Origin: Vitis vinifera
Taxonomy: Eukaryota > Streptophyta > Magnoliopsida > Vitales > Vitaceae
Length of the DNA: 64,000 nt
NCBI RefSeq assembly: GCF_030704535.1
Contig: NC_081806.1
Location: 6,201,501-6,265,500 of the forward strand
Direction: 5' to 3'
Positions 1 through 13,179 of this stretch are shown here, in pieces. The notes under the pieces were generated by a model. It made no database searches, was not told the origin of the DNA, and saw only the letters and a list, made by a program, of their open reading frames with translations. The translations under genes were made by a program, and so were the position numbers. Each line of letters opens with the position of its first letter. The stretch's first letter is position 1.

Positions 1-270
1 TATAATTATTTAATTATTTATAAAATATATTTATTTTAATGTAATTAAAAATTTTAAAAGTAATTTTTAAAAAAAAAATAAAATTAAAAAAAAAAAGTTA
101 AACGGGACGAGGTGGAGCAGGCGGGTATGGTACAAGAAATTCTCATACTCGCCCCGTCCCGTTTAATTTTTTAAATAGGATAGGGATGAAAATTGTTTTG
201 AATAAACGGGGTGAGATTGGGATGGGGGCGACCCATCCCATAGTCATTCCTACAAATGGGCCCTAAGATA
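1..270. repeat. Dispersed AT-rich repeat with GC-rich palindromic segment, truncated by window edge
   Basis: An AT-rich stretch (1-105) is followed by GC-rich segments of the type AACGGGACGAGG and CGCCCCGTCCCG at 107-245. The AT-rich part recurs in opposite orientation at about 57300-57420, sharing runs such as ATTACATTAAAATAAATATA and TTTATAAATAATTAAA. Two copies of one family at opposite ends of the window point to a dispersed repeat. The class is not determined; no coding sequence and no complete terminal repeats are visible because the left end lies outside the window. Confidence 0.5.
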
Positions 271-397
271 TTCTAAAAAAGGAAGATTATTAATCGAAGA
301 AAATAGAAAAACTACTAAAAAGAAGAAATGTAAGTCTAAACTTAATGTATTAGAAAATAAAAAGGTTTCAAATACGTGAGATACTTCATAGAAAGAG

Positions 398-612
398 TTG
401 AATGAAGAAAAATAAAAGTTATAAAAAGTTACTAAATATTAAAATATGAATTTCTACTTACTATTTTTTATAGACTTCATTGATTTTCAATTTAATTTCG
501 AAAAAGAGCTGAATCGATAAAAATAAAAATTATAACAAGTTATTGAATATTGAATCATGAATTTTTATTTATTATTATTTTTATAGACTTCATCGATTTT
601 CAATTTAAGACA
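398..612 (+). repeat. Two-copy tandem duplication, period ~110 bp
   Basis: A unit containing GAATTTCTACTTACTATTTT and ending ATAGACTTCATTGATTTTCA occurs at about 398-500 and again, diverged, at about 505-612. AT-rich, noncoding. Confidence 0.5.
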
Positions 613-3600
613 ATGGCCTAAGTTGTGGTAAAAAAATTCGAGATTACAATATATTTCGGGTTTTTAAAATACGAAGGTCATTCTTCTAAATTTGAAACTC
701 TACCCCCCTTAACCTGTCAAATTTATTAAAAAATAAATCAAAATGAAACAAACCTTAACCCATTAACCCATTTCTATCCTTTCTTTCTACACAAACCCTA
801 ATGACCCAAGATCTCCATAATCAATTCGAAATCTTCCGATTAAGCTGGGCAACAATACATTATTTAGTTGACATTTGTAATGCGTATTTAAGGGATTATT
901 TTAATCCATGATTCTCCCCTAAAAGTAAACAAAAAATCACTTTTTCATCACATGATCCACAAACTTGACCTTTGCATCCACTTTAACCTATATTTGGCAG
1001 TGGAGATCCTTCTTTTTGGCCATTACATATTTACATGCCTCGTGACTTAGACCTACACACCCTTCCTAGAAATTATCCAACAAGAAAGTTTCCATGTGGT
1101 CGGGTCCTATGATTGTGTTTTTCGTGAGGTGGTGTTTGGGAAGATGGAAAGTGGTAGTAGTGGAGGTGTGGTGGAGGTGGACGGTGTTCGACCACCCAAA
1201 CGGGGGTGTAGTGATATATCGATGTGGAACTGGCAACAAAAAAAGTAAAAAGTAAACCAAAACGATCAAAAGTCAAATAATTTAAGGCATGAAAAAATTG
1301 AGGAAAAGTGTTGGTAGTATTCAAGAATGTTATGATTAGGACGTGATGTCGAGGAAGCGCAGATTACAATGTGGAAGTGGTGATAAACTTAAAACGTGAA
1401 AATATTTCAACGGGAGGATGTGAAATATGGTGGCATCTTCAATGCTGATGTTGGACCAACAAGAAGCAAGCGGGCATTCATAGTAATTGCCTAATTGCTA
1501 ACGTGTGAATCAAATCACTTCTTCTGTGGATGAGATGGTGCCACCATTTTAGTTTTTTGGATCTGTCTTCTTAGAGATGAGAGTGTATATGCCAAGAAGC
1601 ACTTTCAAGAAGCAAATATTAAAATTAAAAATAATAATTTAGTCAAATTCTAAAACCCCATTAAATCACAGAAGTTTATATTGAAAAAGTAATTATTTTA
1701 AAAATTGTTTAAAAAAATTGCTATATCCTTTAATTTTTTAAATTTTTTTAAAAAAATTGATTTTAAAAGGTGCGAGGTAAATTTATAATTTTTTTTATAA
1801 AATATTTTATTTTTATATAGAAATTCCTGATTTTACTTAAAATTTAAAATAAAAAATTAAATAAAATCAAAATTTAAGTAAAAAATGCATATTGTAGAAT
1901 TTAATGATATGAATATAAGAATGCATTGTGAGGTGTTTTTATTTGAGACGTTGTTTTATAAAGTTAGAATATGTTTGATAATGATTTTATAAAGTGTTTT
2001 TAATCTTTTTAATACTTAAAATTTTTTATCATTTAAATATTAAAAACATTTTTTAAAATTACTTCCAAACGCATTATTATTTTTTCCAAAATTATTTTTG
2101 ATTGAATCATCTATCAAGTATTTATCTACGAAACACGATAAGTGATTTTTTAATTCTTAGAAGTGTTTTTGAAATTTAGTCCACGCCTGATTTTTATTTT
2201 TTTTTAAATGTTTTATAAAAACATTGTGAAATGAAATTTTATATAAAAGTAAAATACTAAAGCACTTTAATAAAAATTAGGAATGAAGAAACCGTCAAGA
2301 AGGAGATTTTCGCAGAAGTGAAGAGTTAGAACTTGGAAGGAGATTACTGGGGGAGTCTTGGTTGTTGGGTGGGAGCCAAACCAACCAACAAGCTTAGGTT
2401 GTGATGCAAATGTGGCACATGCTGCAGGTCAAGCACCACACCACTCTCCTGTCTCCAGTATTCCGCCCACCTACGCCCATCTTTCGCCAATCACATGTCT
2501 TACTGCGTGTCTGCCCTCTCTTTTAGTTGTTAGTACTTGGTCGCATAAACAACTGTGCGTCGGTGGTCGTTCTCGCTTTGAAACCAACCCTCGCTTTCCC
2601 ATTAATTCACTCGGCTCCCTTGACATTTGCTACCCTTTCAACTTCCTTAATCCAAGCCAATGCTTGTCCCATGCTTTTTAATTAATTTGGACAGACCTCA
2701 GTGTGTTAATTCTATCTAAATATATTCTATTTCTTGTTTTCTTAAGTGCTACAAGACAAATGTTTTCAATTTCTTCCTTGATAATTCATATTATATGAAC
2801 AATATTTATGACCGATTGTCTCGTACCTCACTATTAAAAAAATTGATATTATGTTCGGATTTCAAAAAAAATGAAAGAAAACATGAGGAAGACCAAAAAT
2901 AGAACTCGACCTCGACCATTACTCTGTCTGTTTATATGACAAAGAGGCAAAATCAAGTTTTCACAACACAATATTCATGCATCATAAGGTTTCTAATAGG
3001 TCTAATAACCAAAAACAAAAATAAGGAAGCTTTAACCTCAAGTACATCATCTAATAACATTATTAGTTGATATGGAGATACCGATATCAATATCATTTGT
3101 AATATGGAGGAAAGAAAATAAAAATGGAAAAAAAAAAAAAAAGACAAGTGAAGAATTTTTTTTTAAAAAAAAATGATATTGATAAATTATTTTTATTTAT
3201 AAATTTTTAATTAATTTTAATTATATTGAATTTTATTTTTTATTTTTTTATAATAAACTAAATGAGAGAAAATAATTTTCTTAATGTTTATTTTTCCTTT
3301 ATAAAAAAAATAAAAATAATAAAATGCAATCAATTTGAAAGCGAGATGGTATTTGGCTACAATTTCCTTTCTTTTTTCCCACCTAAAAACAAAAATAAAC
3401 AAATAAATAAATAAAAAGCCTAATACAAGATAATGGTTTCAAAAGATTATTTAAAAAAGTAAACATTAAAAAACATAATTCTTAATAACATATATTAATA
3501 ATACATGATAAATTTATATTATTTATATAAAAATGTTTATTTTTTATATAAAAGTTAAGTGTATTTAAATTTATCTTACTCATTTAATTTAAAAAAAAAA

Positions 3601-4200
3601 TTAAATTTTATTTATTTAGTTATCAATCTTATCTTAATCTGACCTTATTTACATCTATTAGGAATAACGTAACCTTCTATTTTATCTATCCATCCTTAGT
3701 ATATTAAACATTAGATAATATTTAATATTGTAAATCAATTTAATAAACTTGCAATTCCGACCCATTAAAAGTATATGATAAAATTTATATGATTGAACAA
3801 TGATACAAATGTATAAAATCAAAGCATAGAAAAAATGTGACCAAAATACAAATGTAACATAAATTGTTCACTATAATTTTGTTCTTGAGGTAGTGAAAAT
3901 AAATGCATAGAGGATCAATTAAACTAGTGATAGCATACTAGTGGGTACAAAATTAATGGGTCTGGTTCTTCTCCACTACCCCTTCTCTAAATTCTAACTA
4001 TTCCTCTTTTCAAGTTGCAACCCACACTCCACGGTTCTCCCATTTCTAACGTGATTTTATACTCCAACTATCTAAAACAAAGCAAAAAACACACCTACAT
4101 AGTGCCAAAGCAAAAAGAGATCAACTTTTTAATTCATTAAAGTACATATAAATTATATGAAGTGACAAAAAGAGAAGCATAATCTCATTAAGCAGTGATT
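613..4200. other. Intergenic AT-rich DNA, no gene recognised
   Basis: The open frames here are short, low-complexity and without recognisable domains. A locally GC-richer patch at about 2340-2690 has a 107-codon frame (2358-2681, plus) with no recognisable homology and no splice context; I do not call it a gene. Mononucleotide A/T runs are frequent. Confidence 0.5.
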
Positions 4201-4213
4201 CTCACACAAAGAT

Positions 4214-4530
4214 CATGCCGATTAGTTTACAATTAAAGAATAAGCCATCTCGGCTTGTGATTAGGCTCGTTATAAAGGGAGATCAACAAAAAGATGAATG
4301 GAGATACACCAAATTAATAAATTAATAATAATTAATAAATAAATAAATACAAAATCTTGAGTTGGTGTACTATTGACGTGCATGACCATTAGTTTACAAT
4401 TAAAGGATAAGTCATCTCAGCTTGTGATTAGGCACATTATAAAAGGAGATCAACAAAAAGATGAATGGAGATACACCAAATTAATAAAAATAATAATTAA
4501 TTAATTCTTAAGTTGATGTACTTTTCACAT
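4214..4530 (+). repeat. Two-copy tandem duplication, period ~167 bp
   Basis: The segment starting CATGCCGATTAGTTTACAAT at 4214 is repeated, diverged, from 4381 (CATGACCATTAGTTTACAAT). Both copies contain GAGATCAACAAAAAGATGAA and then an ATTAATAA-rich tail. Noncoding. Confidence 0.65.
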
Positions 4531-6900
4531 GTTAGTAAAATTATGAGTGGCGCTTGTACATCTAACGAAGAAACTAAATAGTTTATAACCTTATTATATT
4601 ACTAGTGCAATATGTATACTTTTTTTAAAATAATAAATATTTTGAATGTGTTTGTTGTGCAAATTAATGATTGAAGATAAGCATTAATACATGTGTAATT
4701 AATAAAGTAAATATAAATTAAATTCATAAATAAGGTTGATTGAGGTTAAATTTTGATTTCATGTCCTTAAGATGAGTTTACCTTTCTCGGGTGTTTGTGA
4801 TTTAGTAAGAGTTATTTCCTAAAATAAAATGATCATTTTAGATTATGTTTGCTTCTCAAAATTATTTAAGAAAGGAAAAAAAATACTAAAGAATTTAATT
4901 TTTTTTCATATTTAGTTTTACTATGAAAAATATGAAAGAAAATCAAATATAATTTAAATTAATTAGAAATTTATATATTTTAAAATTATTTAATCTTTAT
5001 ATAATAAAGGAAAATAAGATAAATGAGTTTAAAGAAACATGTAAAAATAATTTATTGATTTTAAATCTATTTTTATTTTATTTCCTTTATATTTTTCCTC
5101 AAAATTTTTAGAAAATACTTCAAATTACAAGTAATGACAAATTGAATAATGTTTTGTATTCTTTACAAATGCTACAAAATTATATACTTGCATCTCACAC
5201 TTGCCTTGAAATAAAATTTCACACTTATGAATGATTTGATGAAAAAAAAAAAACATATGATTATTGGAACAAGTGAAAAGCCGTTGAGAGATCTCATGTT
5301 CATATTTATAGGTGGTGGTTAGTGAAATGCTTGTGTCTCTAAGACGTTGAATATATTTATTAAAAGGATCATGTGTTATGATACGAGACTCTTTTTTTAG
5401 CAAAAACATGTTTTTTTAAAAGGTTAATTTCATTCATCTCCCTTGAAATTTCAACTAAATACATATATGTTTAAAATTTCATCAAATACCTCATTTTTTT
5501 TATTTTCACTCATCTCCCCCCTCAGACTCAAAATAAGAAAGGTGCATGACAAAATTTCAAATTTATAAAAGTTAGATATATTTAATCAAAACCTTAAAGG
5601 AGGTAAATGAAATTAACTTTTTTTTTTTATTAAAATCAAATGTCATGTTTCTTTGAACTCAATTTCACCTATGAATGGTTTTAAATCATTTTCTTAAAAC
5701 CATTTTTCTAATTATGTTAACATAAAATTTTAGGGGGAAAAAAAACTAACATATTGAATCGATATTTATTGGACTTTTAATCTTCATTCATCGTTGAGAG
5801 TATAAAAGAAATGTAAATCATCAAAGAACAAAAAAATGAAATGAAATACAAATGAATAAAACTAAGATACAAAATAATGAATACAAGATACTACGAACTA
5901 AATCTACACGAAACGCGGTATGATTGATTGAATCTTTTGACATGCATTTCTTAATATTGTATTCATTTTCCAATGACTTCAACTCAGTTAAAGATTGGGA
6001 GCTTTCATTGTCGATATATTTGACCATCTTAAGTTATTAATATCTTTCTAAATATCGAATACTTTTTGGAAAACCATCGAAAACCTTACTCGGAATTACC
6101 TAATCATACTTACTTACTTCCATAAATTAATGCAACTAGTGGGATTATAATAGAGAAGGGCGCCCGTGTTTCAGTGAGTCGGGCCATTTGACGCGGTTAA
6201 CCACCGCCCATGATTTGTTATGTTTATTTAATGAGGACATGGACATGCACGAAATAAACAAATAGTGTCACACGCCACCTGCCAAATTAAATAGCGATTA
6301 TAGATAGTTGAGTTTATGTTGGTCAAACATGAATTTATTTACTTCTTCTATGTTCATGAGATTGTCAGAAATATTAACCGTCTGAATTTTGTCCAAAGAC
6401 GACAACATATGTTTGGGTAAGCGTATACGTAAATAGCATGACAAAAGGGATTGTCCAGACTGTTCAGTTGGTGACTGGAGGGGAGATGTTTGAAGGCAAA
6501 TTGTGAACATATGTTAGGTTTTGTGGCTACCCACATTATCGATCTTCTTTGGACCACTCAGAATCCACGTCAACTACTAATCTCTAGTCTTCTCTAACCA
6601 AAACCTACTTTTAAAACTCTTAAAAGTATATGAAATAATTTTGGGGATTATTGAATAGTCGTGAATAAATGAAATTCCATTACGGGGGTCACGATGCATG
6701 AGAGAGAAGGACCCCAGAAATGTAGGAGAGTGAGCGTCGAGCCGTCAAGTAACGCTTTCAACGCAAGGAAGGGTAGAGTTGTAATTTTTGGGGCGAAAAG
6801 GATGGAGAACAGGAGAAGTGAGAGGGCCCTCCAGTCAAATTGAAGTATGAAAGCAGGGATAGCGGTTCTGTGCCATGTAGGCTGTAGCAGACTTTTCTGA
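4531..6900. other. Intergenic AT-rich DNA upstream of the lipase gene
   Basis: No gene recognised. About 4840-5110 resembles stretches near 52495-52755 and 59035-59325 (a TTTGATTTTCTTTCATATTT-like core with an AT-rich middle) and may be a degraded copy of one dispersed family. From about 6680 onward the base composition rises as the lipase gene is approached. Confidence 0.4.
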
Positions 6901-7076
6901 AGTACGAATCAGCGAATTCAATTTCATGTGATAGAGAGAAGGGGTCAGTTCTTAGTTCAATTCCACACGTACCCTTCCCCCGCCTTCAGGCAGTTTCCGG
7001 ATTTCCACGGATTGGACCACTGTGGTATTTTTTGTAATTTAGTACAAGTTCAATGGCATTCCCCTAAAATCTCCTT

Positions 7077-7083
7077 TATATAT
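7077..7083 (+). promoter_or_regulatory. Candidate TATA box of the phospholipase gene
   Basis: TATATAT lies 130 bp before the ATG at 7213, in a stretch less AT-rich than the surrounding intergenic DNA. The spacing would place transcription start near 7110 and give a leader of about 100 nt. Position and motif are the only support. Confidence 0.4.
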
Positions 7084-7212
7084 CCATTTCGGGAGTCATT
7101 TGAATCCAAATTGTTTAAACTGGTAGCTGGATCTCCTCCCAATATCCCATTGACTCTCCAATTCTGGGGCGAAGGCCGCCGTTTCTGTCTTCTCCAGTAA
7201 ACCCCTCTCTCC

Positions 7213-8799
7213 ATGCAGATTGGTGCTACGCTCCCGGCTCAGAACCTCCACCTCTTTCAGGCGAGGCGTGCCAGCTTTAAATGTAGTGGATCGCCTTTGA
7301 ACCCTTTAACCAAGCGTCCTCCTTCTGCAAAGCCTCTGCAAAGGGTCGCAAACATCGAAATGACTCGGCTTCACCTCTCCAACCTTGAAAAACTGCTTCA
7401 GAAGCAAGAACAGCCTCCTCTGTCCCAACCAGTTGAGAAAATTTCCAGTGATGGGTTGCCAGAGAACAAGGGAAGAGGTCTGTTAGAAGGCCTGAGCTTG
7501 GCCAGACTCTGGCCGGAGATGAAGGCGACAGAGGAAATGTCGCCGCGCCATATGAACCGCCTCCAGCGGCTTCTATCGAAATCGCAGGAGTATTCTCCAA
7601 GAAATACTCTCGGCGGGCGGTGGCGCGAGTACCATGGCAGCAAAGACTGGTCCGGCATGCTCGACCCTCTCGACGAGAATCTCCGGCGAGAGGTGGTGCG
7701 ATACGGCGAGTTCGTGCAAGCCGCGTACCATTCATTCCACTCCAACCCCGCCATGTCAGCGGAGGAACCTCCCCTTCCTCGCCATGTAACGCTTCCGGAT
7801 AGGGCCTATAGAGTAACGAAGAGCCTCTACGCCACTTCATCAGTAGGGTTGCCGGACTGGGTTGACGACGTGGCTCCCGATCTCGGGTGGATGACCCAGC
7901 GGTCGAGTTGGATGGGCTACGTGGCGGTCTGCGAGGACCGAAGGGAGATCGCAAGGATGGGGCGTAGAGACATAGTCATCGCCCTCCGTGGAACCGCCAC
8001 GTGTCTAGAATGGGCGGAGAACATGAGGGACTTACTGGTCCAAATCCCGGGTGAAGATGACTCAGTCCAGGGCCAGGGGCAACCCAAGGTGGAGTGCGGG
8101 TTCTTGAGCCTGTACAAGACTCGTGGAGCTCACGTGCCGAGCCTAGCAGAGTCCGTGGTCCAAGAGATACAGCGGCTGATGGAGGTATACAAGGGCGAGA
8201 CCCTCAGCATCACAGTGACCGGGCACAGCCTTGGTGCGGCCCTAGCCGTGTTAGTAGCCGACGAGTTGAGTACCTGTGACTTCGAGGTGCCCCCACTAGC
8301 GGTTTTCTCCTTTGGAGGGCCTCGAGTGGGCAACAGAGGCTTCGCCAATCGCATTAAACAAAACAACGTCAAAGTTCTACGTATAGTAAATTCTCAGGAC
8401 GTGATAACCAGAGTCCCAGGAATGTTTGTAAGTGAAGAACTTGACCAGAAGTTGAGAAACACAAAAATGGGCGGAGTCCTCAATGTGCTGGACAAGATGC
8501 CATGGGCATATTCGCACGTAGGGACAGAGCTCAGAGTGGATACCAAACAATCGCCTTATCTGAAGCCCAATGCCGACGTAGCATGTTGTCATGACTTGGA
8601 GGCCTACCTGCACTTAGTGGATGGATTCTTGGCTTCCAACAGTCCATTTAGAGCAAATGCGAAGAGGAGTTTACTAAAGCTGGTACACGAGCAGGGCTCT
8701 AATGTGAAAAAACTGTACACAAGGAAGGCCCCGGCCTTGAATTTGAATCTTGAAAGGGATAGAATGCCCATGTCTCCCTGTTTGCCCAGCCCATCCTGA
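7213..8799 (+). CDS. DALL1: Phospholipase A1-Ibeta/DAD1-like class I lipase, plastid-targeted, intronless
   Basis: A single open frame of 528 codons encodes an alpha/beta-hydrolase of the lipase class 3 fold. Visible catalytic elements are the nucleophile elbow GHSLG with Ser339, Asp396 in [11 protein letters not shown], and His460 in [11 protein letters not shown], the Ser-Asp-His triad of this family. The first ~120 residues lack domain signatures and are rich in Ser/Arg/Lys/Pro, as expected for a plastid transit region (inference). [18 protein letters not shown] at ~137 is the conserved start of the DAD1-like region. Family members remove the sn-1 acyl chain from galactolipids and phosphatidylcholine, releasing linolenic acid for jasmonate synthesis. 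The length agrees with PLA1-Ibeta/Igamma members (~510-530 aa). The specific symbol rests on gene order (next to RGG and DYW-PPR genes, as At4g16820 is in Arabidopsis, from memory); PLA1-Igamma is the alternative. An antisense frame over 7277-7954 is a composition shadow. Confidence 0.93.
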   Translation: MQIGATLPAQNLHLFQARRASFKCSGSPLNPLTKRPPSAKPLQRVANIEMTRLHLSNLEKLLQKQEQPPLSQPVEKISSDGLPENKGRGLLEGLSLARLWPEMKATEEMSPRHMNRLQRLLSKSQEYSPRNTLGGRWREYHGSKDWSGMLDPLDENLRREVVRYGEFVQAAYHSFHSNPAMSAEEPPLPRHVTLPDRAYRVTKSLYATSSVGLPDWVDDVAPDLGWMTQRSSWMGYVAVCEDRREIARMGRRDIVIALRGTATCLEWAENMRDLLVQIPGEDDSVQGQGQPKVECGFLSLYKTRGAHVPSLAESVVQEIQRLMEVYKGETLSITVTGHSLGAALAVLVADELSTCDFEVPPLAVFSFGGPRVGNRGFANRIKQNNVKVLRIVNSQDVITRVPGMFVSEELDQKLRNTKMGGVLNVLDKMPWAYSHVGTELRVDTKQSPYLKPNADVACCHDLEAYLHLVDGFLASNSPFRANAKRSLLKLVHEQGSNVKKLYTRKAPALNLNLERDRMPMSPCLPSPS

Positions 8800-8951
8800 A
8801 ACTTGGAAACTTACCACAAATTACCTGTACAAACCCCTGGATAAGTACTTACCCACCACCCCTTCTCCAATTATTTATTCAAATTTCATTACCAACTTAC
8901 AAAATTCTAATCCAAACATGATGGGAATATTGTACTTGGCCTCATCTTTTT

Positions 8952-8957
8952 AATAAA
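8952..8957 (+). terminator. Candidate polyadenylation signal of the lipase gene
   Basis: AATAAA lies 153 bp after the stop codon, following a pyrimidine-rich 3' segment. It is a plausible near-upstream element; plant signals are loose, so this is suggestive only. Confidence 0.4.
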
Positions 8958-9700
8958 ACCTACTATTATTTGATATTTTTGCCTTGATTAGTGACCCCAT
9001 TTTTTACGGTTTACAATCAGACACGTAAAACATTTAATCGAGCCACCATGGGATTCATGTTGCAACTTGTACCTTTCCATTACTTTATCTGTGTTGACAC
9101 TGACTTTTAAATGGAGAAAAAGCACAAAATTTACTTTATTAAATGGGCCACCTAACCTAAGCAAACGTTATGGACCTGGTCTGTACTGATAAGGACACAT
9201 CTAATTGACCTTTCTCCCACCTTTGCCCATTGCCTTCTTTATGGCATTTCTTCCGGGAAACACAACACAAAGACCCGGTTAATGGTGGTTGCAAGAATTT
9301 GTCAAGTGTCAACCACCCTCAGCCACATCTGAGACAGGTGTTAAGAGATATTTGTGGTGGGTTGTCGCTTGGTCTAGGTTTTAATCATATTTGCTTTTAA
9401 TTTTTGGGAAAATGAGGTCAGTGCATAGCTCTCACCTTGTTTCGTATTCCAATTCTGCGTATCCTCGTTTCGCAATACACTTATCCAAATTGTTTAAAAT
9501 ATATTTAATATTAGTAAAGTAAATAGAAATTGAAACTTATAAATAAGATTGATTGAAATTCAAGTTTCATTCTGTCCTTAAAACAAGTTTGTCTCATTCA
9601 AGTATTTATGATTTAGATATTTATATTATGGTTTAGAATTTGCTTCATTCGAGCATTTATGATTAACAATAATTATCTTTTAAGATATAACAATCAATTT
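8958..9700. other. Intergenic, no gene recognised
   Basis: Moderately AT-rich sequence without recognisable coding potential or terminal repeats, lying between the lipase 3' end and the 148-bp tandem array. Confidence 0.4.
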
Positions 9701-10990
9701 TTTGGTGAAATGATTATGGAAATTGGGAATGACTTAAAAAAGAAGGCAAGGATGATAATTGGTGGATAGCATTGTTTGTGAAATACGTTATTTTTGTTAA
9801 CCATCATAAACGCACGAAATGGTTATTGGACTTGGGAATGACTTAAAAAAAAAAAGAGAATGATGATTAGTAGATGAGATGTGCCCCTGTGAAAAAGTTA
9901 TGGTATTTGAATGTCAAGTGTTTGTGGAAAACATTATTTTTTGTTAACCTTCATAAACGTACGAAATGGTTATTGGACTTGAGAATGACTTAAAAATAAA
10001 TAAGAGAATGGTGATTAGTGGATGAGATGTGTCCCTATGAAAAAGTTATGGTATTTGAATGTTAAGTGTTTGTGGAAAACATTATTTTTGGTTAACCTTC
10101 ATAAACGTCCGAAATGGTTATTGGACTTGAGAATGACTTAAAAAGAAATAAGAGAATGATGATTAGTGGATGAGATGTGCCCCTATGAAAAAGTTATGGT
10201 CTTTGAATGTCAAGTATTTGTGGAAAACATTATTTTTTGTTAACCTTCATAAACGTACGAAATAGTTATTGGACTTGAGAATGACTTAAAAATAAATAAG
10301 AGAATGATGATTAGTGGATGAGATGTGCCCCTATGAAAAAGTTATGGTCTTTGAATGTCAAGCGTTTGTGGAAAACATTATTTTTGGTTAACCTTCATAA
10401 ACATACGAAATGGTTATTGGACTTGGGAATGACTTAAAAAGAAATAAGAGAACGATGACTAGTGGATGAGATGTGCCCCTATGAAAAAGTTATGGTCTTT
10501 GAATGTCAAGGGTTTGTGGAAAACATTATTTTTGGTTAACCTTCATAAACATACGAAATGATTATTGGACTTGGGAATGACTTAAAAAGAAATAAGAGAA
10601 TGATGATTAGTGGATGAGATGTGCCCCTGTGAAAAAGTTATGGTCTTTGAATGTCAAGTGTTTGTGGAAAACATTATTTTTTGTTAACCTTCATAAACGT
10701 ACGGAATGGTTATTGGACTTGGGAATGACTTAAAAAGAAATAAGAGAATGATGCTTAGTAGATGCGATGTGCCCCTATGGAAAAGTTATAGAAATTGGGA
10801 ATGACTTGAAAAAAAAGGCAATAATAATAATTAGTGGATAAAATGTGATCTTTGAACGTAAGTGTTTGTGGAAAATATTATTTTTTGTTAACCTTCATAA
10901 ACGTACGAAATAGTTATTGGAATTATGAATGACTTAAAATAGAAAAAAAAGAAAATGATGATCGGTGGATGGGATGTGCCCCTTGCAAAA
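9700..10990 (+). repeat. 148-bp tandem repeat array, ~7-8 copies
   Basis: The marker CGAAATGGTTATTGGACTTG (and variants) starts at 9815, 9962, 10110, 10258, 10406, 10554, 10702 and 10906. The spacing is 147-148 bp except for the last interval (204 bp), which contains extra sequence. Each unit also carries GTGGATGAGATGTGCCCCTA, a GAAAAAGTTATGG segment, and TTAACCTTCATAAACG. Central copies are very alike and edge copies more diverged, the usual pattern of unequal exchange. No open frame persists through it. Confidence 0.9.
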
Positions 10991-12264
10991 AAGGGTATAT
11001 ATGGAATACACTATTTTTTTATTGTTGGGTTTTATAGTTAACCTCTCTAAACATATGGATCTAAATTAAGTTCAAATTCACATTCATCTACTTAAGCTTA
11101 CACTCATATGAACTACTATCTAAACCCACATTTTTTCTAAGCTTATGAAATGTTTATAAAATCCTTCAACCATTGATATTGAGATTTGAAATTACTTTCT
11201 TCAACCATATTTTTCTTAAATATACGAGTCATTTTGAGCTAAATCTCTTATTTGCCCATAAATAATTTTGAACATTTAAATATATTACAATCATCTACTC
11301 ATGGAGATAAAAATATTCTATTGTGATCCAACATAAAAGAAATTTTTGTGGGGTTTACTCAAATTTCAACTAGAAGGGAATCCTTTTCATTGTGACAGCA
11401 TTTGGATTCCTCAACTACTATTGCCAACCATTTTTTAATGTTAAATGCATCTAGAGTATTATTGCTCTCAATGATATGGGTTTCTTTTTTAACAAAGATT
11501 TGATATTTTCGTGTGTTTAAAAGCTCGATTATAATGCATTTGGATGAAATTTGTGAAGAAAATGATTGAAAATAGAAAAAATAATTTCGTTCAAATCTCA
11601 CGGGGTTTGGTATAAAAACATGTAATTATTATTGGTTTCAAATTTTATCGGTTAACATTCCTATAATTTTATTTTTATTTATAAAATTTATGTTTAACAA
11701 TTCTCTATAAATTTAAATTTATTCTCTAAAAAATAAATATTATATATAAAATATGTCTCAAAGCTACTAATCAATGAAATTTGAAATTAGTGATGGAACC
11801 TAAAAAAAATATAACATAAAAGTTAATGGTAAAAGTTTGTCTTATGTCTAGCTCTCCCTTGTTGGACAAGAAATTCCTTACCTCTTCACTTTTATTATTA
11901 TTATAATTGTTTGTTTATTGTTTTAAAACAACAATTTTCTTCCTAATATGTTTAGGCTTATGGAAGAGTTTGAGGCTTGGAGGAGAAGCAAGTGCAAGTA
12001 GAAGAGAAGGGGAAGGGTAAGGCCTGTTTGGTAATTATATTTTAAAATAGGTTTTTGTTTTTATAAAAAGAAAAAAATATGTTTGACAATTAGAAAATGA
12101 AAAACAATTTTCTATTAATAAAGACAGAAGTAGGGTATTTTAAATAATATCTTTTAATTGTTTTTTGAATGATATTTTAAAAAATGATTATATAAATATA
12201 AAAAATTGTTAAAAATAAAATATTACATATAAGAGCTATTTTTAAGACATGTTTAAAAATATAG
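10991..12264. other. Intergenic AT-rich DNA left of the retrotransposon
   Basis: No gene recognised. The last ~250 bp (from about 12020, GGCCTGTTTGGTAATTATAT) and the DNA right of the element (30980-31110) are AT-rich with runs such as AAAACAATTTT. They resemble AT-rich repeat sequence near 50940-51560, so the retrotransposon may have landed inside an older repeat. Confidence 0.4.
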
Positions 12265-12269
12265 AAATG
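12265..12269 (+). repeat. Target-site duplication, left copy (AGAAA)
   Basis: AGAAA directly precedes the left LTR edge and is repeated exactly at 30975-30979 after the right LTR. A 5-bp duplication is what LTR-retrotransposon integrases make, and it fixes both boundaries. Confidence 0.92.
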
Positions 12270-12363
12270 TGGACCCCGCATTTCGGCTCAATGCGTTTCC
12301 CACTCGATGGCGAGCTCGATTTTAATTTGAAAAATTGATCTTTATTGATTAAGAAAAATTGAT

Positions 12364-12378
12364 TTGGAGTCGCCACTT
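12364..12378 (-). other. Copy of the primer-binding-site core inside the LTR
   Basis: The minus-strand sequence GTGGCGACTCCAA overlaps the first ~10 bases of the element's own primer site (TGGCGACTCCACTGGGA). It lies about 100 bp inside the LTR edge next to the internal primer site. The same match occurs in the right LTR near 27157-27171. This may be ordinary sequence similarity or a trace of past priming slippage. Confidence 0.5.
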
Positions 12379-13179
12379 ATTTTTGTTTTATTTTTAAAGG
12401 GTAAACAAAATAAGAAAGAAAAACCCTAAGGGTGACTCCTTGTTTTGGAAAAGGTGGTCTGTGAAAAACCGGATCGGGTTCGGGGGTCAGGTTACTCATC
12501 GGGAAGGTACGGTAAAGACCGTAGCACCCCTCTAAGCCCCTAGAGGCGGGTCTCTACTAATAAAATGAAGCAATCATGGCAGTGGACGAGTAGATCAATG
12601 AGTACCCAGAATAAATCATGCACACGTGAGAATCAAAATATGCTTGGACAATTACCAGAGTGAAAGTAGGTGCGTACCTGGGCGACGAGCCACCATGCGC
12701 CATCAAGAGAGAGGTTAGTGCGCAATTAAGAAATAATAGCATGCATGTCGGAGAGCAGGATAAATAAATCGCACGTGACAAACAAAACAATCAATCATAA
12801 AATCACGTATGTGGGGCCCCCACCAAAGCCCGATTGGTCTTGCACGAATTAATCTCACAAATTCCATTTGTTCTGAAATTATGAAAATGACATTCATGCT
12901 TATATAAAGTTAAGAGAAAAATAAGATTATTTGAAAACCAAAGTGGAATTAAAACTATTTGAGAGAAAGTTGGATTTTTGAAATTTATTCGAAAATTGGA
13001 ATATTGAGAATTAAATTTAAGAGTTGGAATTTTAGGATGTCAAACTTGAAAGAAATTAGAATTTTAGAAATCGGAAATTAAGTTCAGAAATTGGGATTAA
13101 AAAAAAAATGTTTAAAAAATGGGATTTTGAAATAAATAAATGGAATAATAATAATAAGGACGAAAATAATGATTAAATA

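Noticed and set aside
2358..2681. 107-codon plus-strand frame
   Set aside because: No domain, no splice or promoter context; composition alone does not support a gene.
7277..7954. 225-codon antisense frame over the lipase gene
   Set aside because: It lies opposite a strongly supported lipase coding region of high GC content; its residues are Arg/Ser/Pro-rich with no domain. A shadow frame.
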